Part shown: in pieces, positions 58,272 through 64,000 of the stretch
Layout: every line of letters begins with the position of its first letter
Position numbering within the stretch: the first letter of the stretch is position 1
Assembly: GCF_020405185.1 (NCBI RefSeq)
Contig: NZ_CP084463.1
Coordinates: 1,674,001 to 1,738,000, forward strand
Direction: 5' to 3'
DNA from: Halomicrobium salinisoli
GTDB taxonomy: Archaea > Halobacteriota > Halobacteria > Halobacteriales > Haloarculaceae
DNA: 64,000 bases
Position numbers and translations under genes: made by a program
Notes under the pieces: generated by a model
Told to the model about the DNA's origin: nothing
Seen by the model: the letters and a program-made list of their open reading frames with translations, nothing else
Database searches by the model: none

Positions 58272-59360
58272 TCACTCGAATTCCACGCCGCGGACCTCGA
58301 CGCGGGCGCCGCCGTCCAGTCCCTCGGTGAGGTCGACGGTCCAGCCGTGGGCCGCGGCGACCTCCTCGACGACGGCGAGGCCGAACCCGGTGGCGGCGGT
58401 GTCCGTCGTGTAGCCGTATTCGAAGACGTCCTCGCGCTCTCCTTCGGGGATGCCGGGGCCGTCGTCGGCGACGTAGAACCCGTCCTCGAGGCGGCCGACG
58501 TGGACGGCGACGTCGGGGCCCGCGTGGTGGAGCGCGTTCTCGAAGAGGCGCTCGAACAGGGTCGTCAGCCGCTCGGACTCGGCCCGGACGATGCCGAGGT
58601 CCTCGTCGGTGATCAGCTCGGCCCGGTCGCCGTCGACGTTCGTCCAGGCGGACTCGACGGCGACGGACAGCGCGAGCGACTCGGGGTCGGTCACGGCCTC
58701 GCCCTGGCGGACGAGCGTCACGACGCCGTCGATGAGGTCCTCCATCTTGCGCAGCGAGCGGTCGACGGCGTCGAGGTGCTCGATCCCGTCCGACCGCGCG
58801 AGTTCGGTCCGGCCGACGGCCACGTTCAGGGGGTTGCGGAGGTCGTGGCTCACGACGGAGGTGAACGTCTCCAGGCGCTCGTTCTGGCGCTCCAGTCGCT
58901 CCCGGCGCTCGACCCGATCGGTGACGTCGACGACCGTGGCGACGGCGTACAGGTCGCCGCCGGACTTGACGGCGCTGGTCACCGCCTCCACTGGGACCTC
59001 GCTGCCGTCGGCGCGGCGGTAGATCGTCTCCCGCCGGCGCTCGTCCCGCGCGGCGATCGCCGCCCAGTGGTCGGCGAAGTCGTCCTCGATAGCGGGTTCG
59101 ACCTCGGTCAGCGGCGCGCCGACGAGGTCGGCGGGGTCGTACCCCAGGAGGGCCGCGAAGGCGTCGTTGACGTAGGCGAACCGGCCGTCCTCGTCGTAGG
59201 CCGCCACGCCCGCGCCGGCGCCCGCCACCAGGTCCCGGACGAACGCCGGATCCCGACCGCCGTCCGGCCGGAGGGGGTCACCGATCGCCGTCCCAGTTCC
59301 GTCGCCGTTCCGCGTCGTCGACTCGTCGCTCCCACTGCGATCTCTCGTGTCCTCTATCAT
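58272..59360 (-). CDS. PAS-domain sensor histidine kinase
   Basis: A 362-residue soluble kinase. Residues 38-145 are a PAS domain (FVRDLVAGAGAGVAAYDEDGRFAYVNDAFAALLG in parts, IYRRADGSEVPVEAV). The HisKA box is TSVVSHDLRNPLNVAVGRTEL with the phosphorylated His near residue 170. The HATPase domain has FENALHHAG (N box), VADDGPGIPEGERED (G1) and TGFGLAVVEEVAAAHG (G2). No membrane segment, so the signal is cytoplasmic. No receiver gene is next to it. Confidence 0.9.
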   Translation of the reverse strand: MIEDTRDRSGSDESTTRNGDGTGTAIGDPLRPDGGRDPAFVRDLVAGAGAGVAAYDEDGRFAYVNDAFAALLGYDPADLVGAPLTEVEPAIEDDFADHWAAIAARDERRRETIYRRADGSEVPVEAVTSAVKSGGDLYAVATVVDVTDRVERRERLERQNERLETFTSVVSHDLRNPLNVAVGRTELARSDGIEHLDAVDRSLRKMEDLIDGVVTLVRQGEAVTDPESLALSVAVESAWTNVDGDRAELITDEDLGIVRAESERLTTLFERLFENALHHAGPDVAVHVGRLEDGFYVADDGPGIPEGEREDVFEYGYTTDTAATGFGLAVVEEVAAAHGWTVDLTEGLDGGARVEVRGVEFE

Positions 59361-59483
59361 GTACGTGATTGCGCCGCCAGGCGCTCCCGCTAGTGCAGGA
59401 CAGCCAGTCGGAAAAAGGCATCCGCCGATCGGTCGGGCGGCCGGGCGTTCGACGGCGGTGGGCCGACCGCTCCGGGAGCCGGC

Positions 59484-61448
59484 CTACTTCCCTCTGAACT
59501 CCGGCTCCTCGCCGTCCATGAAGGCGGTGACGCCCTCGGTGACGTCCTCGGTGCCGATGAGGTGGCCGAAGCCCTGGGCCTCGACCTCCAGGCCGGCCTC
59601 GGTGTCGTCGCGGCCGGCCTGCATCGCCTTCTTGGTCAGCTCCTGGGCCACGGGCGGGCCGCGGGCCAGGTCCGTCGCCAGGTCGAGGACGCGCTCCTCG
59701 AGTTCGTCGCCGGGGACCACCTCGTTGACGAAGCCGTAGTCGGCCATCTCCGCGGCGTCGTAGCGCTCGGCGGTGAAGATGATCTCCTTGGCGCGGCCCT
59801 CGCCGACGATGGCGCGCAGGCGCTGGGTGCCGCCCCAGCCGGGCATCAGGCCGAGGTTGTGCTCGGGCTGGCCGAACTCCGAGCCCTCGCTGGCGACTCG
59901 CAGGTCGGCGCAGGTGGCCAGCTCCATCCCGCCGCCGAGGGCGAACCCGTCGACGGCGGCGACGACGGGCATCGGACAGGACGCCAGCTTGCCGAACGTC
60001 TCCTGGCCCTTCCGGGAGTGCTCGATCGCCTCCAGCGGCGTCGCGTCCATGGCCAGCGCCTGGACGTCCGCCCCGGCGGAGAACGCCCGGTCGCCGGCGC
60101 CGGTGACCACGAGCGCGCGGACGTCGTCGTCCTCGGAGAGGCGGTCGACGGCGTCGGCCAGTTCGTCCAGCATCCCCAGCGTGACCGTGTTCATCCGGTG
60201 GGGGCGGTCGAGCGTGATCCGGGCGACCCCGTCGCTCGGGCGGTCGACCTCGATGACGTCGTAGCTGGCCTCCCCGCCGTCGTCGCCGCCGTAGAAGCCG
60301 CCCGCCTCGGCGGCCTCGCGGAGGCCGTCGCTCACTTCGTAGCGGGCCGCACCGGTCTCCTCGCCGGCGGTTTCGAGCGTCTCGACCAGCTCGTCTAGCC
60401 CGGCGTCGTCGGCCAGGGTGGCCGGCCCCTCCGGGAACCCGCCGCCGAGCTTCACGGCCGTGTCGACGTCGCCGACCGGCGCCACGTCGTCGCCGACGAG
60501 CTTGCCGACCTCGTTGGCCATCAGGCCCACCAGGCGCCGCTCGACGTCCTCGCGGCCGGCGTCGGCGGGGATCTCGGCGCCGCCGTCCTCGTAGTCGTAG
60601 AAGCCCGCGCCGCTCTTCTTGCCGAGCTGCTCGTCCTCGACTTTCTCGACCAGGAGCGGGCAGGGCTCGTAGGCGTCGCCGAGCGTCTCGGAGAGGTACT
60701 CGAGGACGTGGAGGCCGACGTCGTTGCCGATCTGGTCGGAGAGCTCGAACGCGCCCATCGGGAGGCCGACGCCGTACTTCGCCGTCGAGTCGACCTCCTC
60801 GACCGTGGCCTCGTCGCCGTGGACCAGCCAGCAGGCCTCGTTGATCAGCGGCAGGAGGATCCGGTTGACGACGAACCCGGGCGAGTCCTTGCGCACGCGG
60901 ACCGGCGTCTTGCCGAAGTCCTCGGCCAGCTCCTCGATGACGTCGAGGGTCTCGTCGCTGGTGTGTGCGCCCGTGATCACCTCGACGAGGTCCATCCGCA
61001 CGGGCGGGTTGAAGAAGTGCATTCCGCAGAACCGCTCGGGCCGGTCGGTGACCTCCGAGAGCTCCGTGATCGAGAGGCTCGAGGTGTTCGTGCAGAAGAT
61101 GGACTCCTCGGGGGCGTGGGCCTCGACCTCGCCGTAGACGTCCCGCTTGATCTCCATCTTCTCGGGGACGGCCTCGATCACGACGTCGGCCTCGCCGACG
61201 GCCGCCTCGACGTCGACCAGCGCCTCGATCCGGTCGAGGGTCCCCTCGGCCGTCTCGTCGTCGATGAGCTCCTTCTCGGCGAGCTTGTTCACCGACCACT
61301 CGATCTCCTCGTAGCCGTCCTGCACCAGCTCCTCGTTTATGTCGCGCATCCGGGTCTCGTAGCCGGCCAGGGCGGCGACCTCCGCGATGCCGTGGCCCAT
61401 CGTGCCGGCGCCCAGCACCGCGACGGTCTCGATGTCCTCGAGTTCCAT
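59484..61448 (-). CDS. 3-hydroxyacyl-CoA dehydrogenase / enoyl-CoA hydratase fusion
   Basis: A 654-residue bifunctional beta-oxidation enzyme. Residues 5-185 are the NAD domain (VAVLGAGTMGHGIAEVAALAGY; VIEAVPEKMEIKRDVY; CTNTSSLSI; GMHFFNPPVRM), then the C-terminal dehydrogenase domain (SPGFVVNRILLPLINEA; GAFELSDQIGNDV). Residues 400-654 are an enoyl-CoA hydratase (ALVVTGAGDRAFSAGADVQAL; AVDGFALGGGMELATCADLRVA; GQPEHNLGLMPGWGGTQRL). The order dehydrogenase-then-hydratase is the reverse of bacterial FadB and usual in archaea. The ATG at 61446-61448 is used; upstream residues to 61526 are not part of the fold. Confidence 0.92.
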   Translation of the reverse strand: MELEDIETVAVLGAGTMGHGIAEVAALAGYETRMRDINEELVQDGYEEIEWSVNKLAEKELIDDETAEGTLDRIEALVDVEAAVGEADVVIEAVPEKMEIKRDVYGEVEAHAPEESIFCTNTSSLSITELSEVTDRPERFCGMHFFNPPVRMDLVEVITGAHTSDETLDVIEELAEDFGKTPVRVRKDSPGFVVNRILLPLINEACWLVHGDEATVEEVDSTAKYGVGLPMGAFELSDQIGNDVGLHVLEYLSETLGDAYEPCPLLVEKVEDEQLGKKSGAGFYDYEDGGAEIPADAGREDVERRLVGLMANEVGKLVGDDVAPVGDVDTAVKLGGGFPEGPATLADDAGLDELVETLETAGEETGAARYEVSDGLREAAEAGGFYGGDDGGEASYDVIEVDRPSDGVARITLDRPHRMNTVTLGMLDELADAVDRLSEDDDVRALVVTGAGDRAFSAGADVQALAMDATPLEAIEHSRKGQETFGKLASCPMPVVAAVDGFALGGGMELATCADLRVASEGSEFGQPEHNLGLMPGWGGTQRLRAIVGEGRAKEIIFTAERYDAAEMADYGFVNEVVPGDELEERVLDLATDLARGPPVAQELTKKAMQAGRDDTEAGLEVEAQGFGHLIGTEDVTEGVTAFMDGEEPEFRGK

Positions 61449-61558
61449 GTCGGGTAATCGGACTCCCGCGCGACGTTTCAACGTTTCTCCACGGGATATG
61501 CTTGCACAGCTCACACGGGAACGCAAGCCTCTCGGGCCTCCGGCACTTGCCTCGTGTC

Positions 61559-62167
61559 GTGACCGAGGTACACGACCGACTCCGCGAGGACGAGCACCTC
61601 CGCCCGCTGGTCGAGGAGCACGGCGAGCTAACCCTCGAACCCGCCGACGACTTCTACCAGCGATTCGTCACCTCAATCCTCCGCCAGCAGGTGTCGATGG
61701 CCTCCGCCGCCGCCACGCGAGAGCGCCTGTTCGACGCCGTGGAGGTGACGCCGGAGGGCGTCCTCGACGCCGACGTCGACGTCCTCCGGGACGCCGGCCT
61801 CTCGCAGGCGAAGGCCCGCTACGTCAGGAACGTCGCCGAGGCCTTCCTCGAGCGCGGCTACTCGCGGGAGCACTTCGAGGGAATGAGCCACGACGAGGTG
61901 GTAGACGAGCTGACGACCATCACCGGCGTCGGCGAGTGGACGGCGCACATGCAACTGATGTTCGCGCTGGGCCGCGAGGACGTCTTCCCCGTCGGCGACC
62001 TGGGCATCCGGAAGGGCATGCGCAACGTCGTCGATCCGGACCTCACGCGCGCGGAGATGGTCGACTACAGCGAGCGCTGGTCGCCCTACCGCACCTACGC
62101 CAGCCTCTACCTCTGGCGGGCGCAGGACGACGTGTCGGAGGACGTGCCGGGCGCTGTGCAGGACTGA
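61559..62167 (+). CDS. DNA-3-methyladenine glycosylase (AlkA/HhH-GPD)
   Basis: A 202-residue HhH-GPD glycosylase: FYQRFVTSILRQQVSMASAAATRERLF, the helix-hairpin-helix ITGVGEWTAHMQLMFALGREDVFPVGDLGIRKGM (in parts) with the catalytic Asp in VGDLGI. It removes alkylated purines. GTG at 61559 is chosen because it starts near the fold; a TTG 57 bp upstream would add 19 residues. The end flows without gap into the cysE leader region. Confidence 0.85.
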   Translation: MTEVHDRLREDEHLRPLVEEHGELTLEPADDFYQRFVTSILRQQVSMASAAATRERLFDAVEVTPEGVLDADVDVLRDAGLSQAKARYVRNVAEAFLERGYSREHFEGMSHDEVVDELTTITGVGEWTAHMQLMFALGREDVFPVGDLGIRKGMRNVVDPDLTRAEMVDYSERWSPYRTYASLYLWRAQDDVSEDVPGAVQD

Positions 62168-62217
62168 ACGCGCCGCTACCGACCGCACCGGCTCCGGCCG
62201 GCGGGAAACGTCGGGGG

Positions 62218-62223
62218 TTTAAG
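62218..62223 (+). promoter_or_regulatory. TATA element of the cysE leader transcript
   Basis: TTTAAG lies 25-30 bp before the ATG of the leader ORF (62248), so the mRNA should start at or next to that ATG. Confidence 0.55.
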
Positions 62224-62247
62224 GCCGTACGGGCGCGAGGTACGGGT

Positions 62248-62319
62248 ATGTTCCGCGGGCACACCGTCGTGAGCATCGCCCCGCAGCCGACCGGCGCCGC
62301 GCCGGCCCGCTGTTGTTGA
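62248..62319 (+). CDS. cysE leader peptide ending in Cys-Cys-stop
   Basis: A 23-residue ORF. It begins MFRGHTVVSI and ends APARCC, with the last two codons TGT TGT directly before TGA. The TATA element 27 bp upstream makes the ATG the expected first codon of the mRNA. It is 55 bp upstream of cysE in the same direction. Tandem Cys codons at the end of a short leader are what a ribosome-stalling cysteine sensor would need, as known for Cys-rich upstream ORFs in actinobacteria. No archaeal example is known to me. Confidence 0.6.
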   Translation: MFRGHTVVSIAPQPTGAAPARCC

Positions 62320-62374
62320 GTGCCCGCTCTTCTCGACCGCACAGCGCGGCGACCGCTTCCCACCTGACTCCCCG

Positions 62375-62938
62375 ATGCTCGACAGAATCACCGAGGACGT
62401 CCGTACCGCCATCGAGAACGACCCCGCGGCCGACAGCGCGCTCACCGTCGCACTGACCTACCCCGGCCTCCACGCCGTCTGGGGGTACCGGATCGCCGCG
62501 TGGCTCTACGACGCCGGCCTCGCGCTGCCGGCCCACCTCGTCGCCTACGCTGTCCGCTCGATCACGGGCGTCGAGATCCACCCCGGCGCCGACGTGGGCG
62601 ACCGCCTGTTCATCGACCACGGCATGGGCACCGTCGTCGGCGAGACGGCCGTGATCGGCGACGACGTCGAGATGTTCCACGGCGTCACGCTGGGCGGCAA
62701 GACCTCGAAGCCGGTCAAGCGCCACCCGACGGTCGAGGACGACGTGACGATCGGCGCCGACGCCACGCTACTGGGCGACATCACGATCGGCGAGGGCGCG
62801 ACGGTCGGCGCCGGCGCGGTCGTCGTCGACGACGTCCGGCCGGGCGCGACCGTGGCCGGCGTCCCCGCCGAACCGCTCGACGAGGACGAGGCGCCCGAGG
62901 ACGCCGACCCCGAGCAGTTTCGGCGCGTGAGTTGCTGA
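62375..62938 (+). CDS. cysE: Serine O-acetyltransferase
   Basis: A 187-residue hexapeptide acetyltransferase of the short (EpsC) type. After an N-terminal helical part (YPGLHAVWGYRIAAWLYDAG), the beta-helix has ITGVEIHPGADVGDRLFIDHGMGTVVGETAVIGDDV in parts, with the catalytic Asp-His in FIDHGMG and GVTLGGKTSKPVKRHPTVED. It acetylates serine with acetyl-CoA to give O-acetylserine, the precursor of cysteine. No Shine-Dalgarno sequence is seen before the ATG (ACTCCCCG), so translation may depend on the leader ORF upstream. Confidence 0.92.
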   Translation: MLDRITEDVRTAIENDPAADSALTVALTYPGLHAVWGYRIAAWLYDAGLALPAHLVAYAVRSITGVEIHPGADVGDRLFIDHGMGTVVGETAVIGDDVEMFHGVTLGGKTSKPVKRHPTVEDDVTIGADATLLGDITIGEGATVGAGAVVVDDVRPGATVAGVPAEPLDEDEAPEDADPEQFRRVSC

Positions 62939-62985
62939 GAAATCGGCGTTCCGCAGTCGCTCGCTCGTTCCGAGGTCTCACTGCG

Positions 62986-63210
62986 GTCAGGCCACGCTGC
63001 TCGCGTGTCGCTCCTGACGTCGCTCCCGCTCGCTCGCAACGAGGGTCCTCCCTTCGGTCGGCCCCTCGCTACTCACGGCTCGCTTCGCTCACCGTTCGTC
63101 TGTAACGTGGCCTTCCCGCCAGTCAGGCCACGCTGCTCGCGTGTCGCTCCTGACGTCGCTCCCGCTCGCTCGTAACGAGAGCCCTCCCTTCAGTCGGCCC
63201 CTCGCTACTC
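62986..63210. repeat. Two 89-bp direct repeats downstream of cysE
   Basis: 62986-63074 and 63122-63210 are near-identical 89-bp copies, 136 bp apart. The second copy runs into the last codons and stop of the RimK fusion gene, so the first copy duplicates that gene's 3' end. The unit is rich in GCTCGC/TCGCTC steps. No ORF or RNA gene was recognised in the 266-bp gap. Confidence 0.6.
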
Positions 63211-64000
63211 TTCCTCTTCGATCCCGTCGCCGCGGTCCGCGGCGCCGTCGGCCGACCGCGTCACGTCGACCTGGTAGTGCTCGAGGATGTCGCGACCGAG
63301 CAGCAGCGGGTAGTCCATGTGGCTGCGGTCCTCGATGCTCGCCGAGACGGTGTGCTGGGTGCCGCCGATGCCGATCACGAGGTCGACAACCGGCCGCGAG
63401 CGCCCGCGCGCGCTGGTACCGGACTTGACGCGGACGATGTCCTTGATCGGGCCGGTGCCGATGCGGGCGGCGATCTCCGAGTCGACGCTGGTCCGGTCGG
63501 CGCCGGTGTCGGACTTGGCCATGACCGTCTCGTGGCCGCGCGTCCCGGCGACGACGACCTCCTCGATGTAGCCGATGGTCACGTTCTCCGAGAGCTGTTC
63601 CGCGTGGCCCGGGGGGACGGACGACGGCTTCGAGTCGTCCAGCCCCTGGGCGATCCGCTCGACGTCTTCGTCCGGGACGCTCCCGCCGACCTCCTCGACG
63701 GCCCGCTTGACGATGTGCGGGGCCGGGCTGACGCCCGTGGCGCGGAACAGCCCGCGGAAGCCGGCGGTGGGGTTGACCTCCAGCACCGCGTAGCCGTCGT
63801 CGCCCTGGATGATGTCGACGCCGGCGCAGTCCAGGCCGACGACGTCGGCCGCCCGGAGGGCCATGTCGGCCACCTCCGGCGGGAGGTCGTCGGTGGCGTC
63901 CTCGACGTCGCCACCGAGGGCGACGTTCGTCCGCCACTCCCCGTCCGGCGCGTAGCGATTCATCGCGGCGACGATCCGATCCCCCACGACGTAGATGCGG
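63205..64000 (-). CDS. RimK-type ATP-grasp / retropepsin-like zinc-protease fusion (5' end off window)
   Basis: The last 265 residues of a gene whose start lies beyond 64000. It opens with RIYVVGDRIVAAMNRY, then NVALGGDVEDA, AADVVGLDCAGVDIIQGDDGYAVLEVNPTAGFRG in parts, the C-terminal part of a RimK/glutathione-synthase ATP-grasp enzyme. From about residue 155 follows VAGTRGHETVMAKSDTGADRTSVDSEIAARIG with the aspartyl-protease-like DTGA and LLLGRDIL, the ATP-dependent zinc protease (Pfam Zn_protease) family. So a ligase and a peptidase-like domain are fused. It probably adds or trims amino acids on a protein or small molecule. Codons for the terminal Glu run come from the repeat at 63122-63210. 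Confidence 0.8.
   Translation of the reverse strand, partial: RIYVVGDRIVAAMNRYAPDGEWRTNVALGGDVEDATDDLPPEVADMALRAADVVGLDCAGVDIIQGDDGYAVLEVNPTAGFRGLFRATGVSPAPHIVKRAVEEVGGSVPDEDVERIAQGLDDSKPSSVPPGHAEQLSENVTIGYIEEVVVAGTRGHETVMAKSDTGADRTSVDSEIAARIGTGPIKDIVRVKSGTSARGRSRPVVDLVIGIGGTQHTVSASIEDRSHMDYPLLLGRDILEHYQVDVTRSADGAADRGDGIEEEE

Noticed and set aside
1-64000. CRISPR array or defence island
   Set aside because: No regularly spaced 25-40-bp direct repeats and no cas or other defence gene; the repeats found are tRNA tails, short palindromes and one 89-bp duplication.
1-64000. Intact insertion sequence or integrase gene beside the tRNA repeats
   Set aside because: No transposase or tyrosine-integrase motif in any frame; only mini-repeat units and a kinase scar are present.

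Overview
The window is a stretch of chromosome (or large replicon) from a halophilic archaeon of the class Halobacteria. The evidence is very high GC with strong third-position GC bias, acidic proteins rich in Asp and Glu, many genes whose start codon lies about 25-30 bp after an AT-rich TATA element (leaderless transcripts), twin-arginine signal peptides on exported proteins, archaeal tRNAs, and archaeal-only families such as the termination factor FttA/aCPSF1. The genus cannot be fixed from the sequence alone.

Layout. 1-3.4 kb: a RecA/KaiC-like ATPase, tRNA-Arg(TCG) followed by copies of its own 3' end and a decayed histidine-kinase fragment, then a glycosyltransferase/phosphodiesterase pair. 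3.5-12.4 kb: a tight seven-gene operon for an exported molybdenum enzyme of the type II DMSO-reductase family (catalytic subunit, iron-sulfur subunit, TorD/NarJ-like chaperone, heme-b subunit, HEAT-repeat protein, an unknown protein and an Mrp/NBP35 iron-sulfur carrier). 12.5-24.3 kb: mostly housekeeping and metabolic genes (DUF21 protein, FttA, aminotransferase, threonine aldolase, CBS protein, HxlR regulator, Fe-type alcohol dehydrogenase, VOC protein, ATP-grasp ligase, a membrane protein with five DUF1508 repeats).

23.5-47 kb: a large cobalamin (B12) locus. It starts with a winged-helix regulator divergent from cbiT-cbiL-cbiF-cbiG, is interrupted by a GH94 phosphorylase, continues as cbiH1-cbiH2-ferredoxin-(LAGLIDADG-like protein)-cbiX-DUF3209-beta-propeller, then carries the cobalt transporter cbtBA and a ChlI/ChlD fusion divergent from cobN-cbiC-cbiE, and ends with a degenerate CbiX paralogue. 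Together these take up cobalt, insert it into sirohydrochlorin (CbiX) and/or a late ring (CobN plus ChlID), and methylate and contract the corrin ring. No cbiD or cbiJ is present in the window. The promoters of cbiT, cbiH1 and cobN share a CTAATACAA-N6-TTGTtTTAG type element at the same distance from the first start codon.

47-64 kb: an arylsulfotransferase-like protein, a Tat-exported glycerophosphodiesterase, archaeal GlmU, DpsA, an FAD monooxygenase/HTH regulator/SnoaL-like set with a shared 19-bp upstream motif, small membrane and zinc proteins, tRNA-Glu(TTC) followed by two more copies of its 3' end, a PAS histidine kinase, a 3-hydroxyacyl-CoA dehydrogenase/enoyl-CoA hydratase fusion, an AlkA-like glycosylase, cysE preceded by a short leaderless ORF ending in Cys-Cys-stop, and the 3' part of a RimK/retropepsin-like fusion that runs off the right edge.

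The strongest candidates for new biology are the Cys-Cys leader peptide in front of cysE, the tRNA-tail/T-arm hairpin repeats shared by two unrelated tRNA loci, the LAGLIDADG-like protein embedded in the B12 operon, and the common B12 promoter palindrome.
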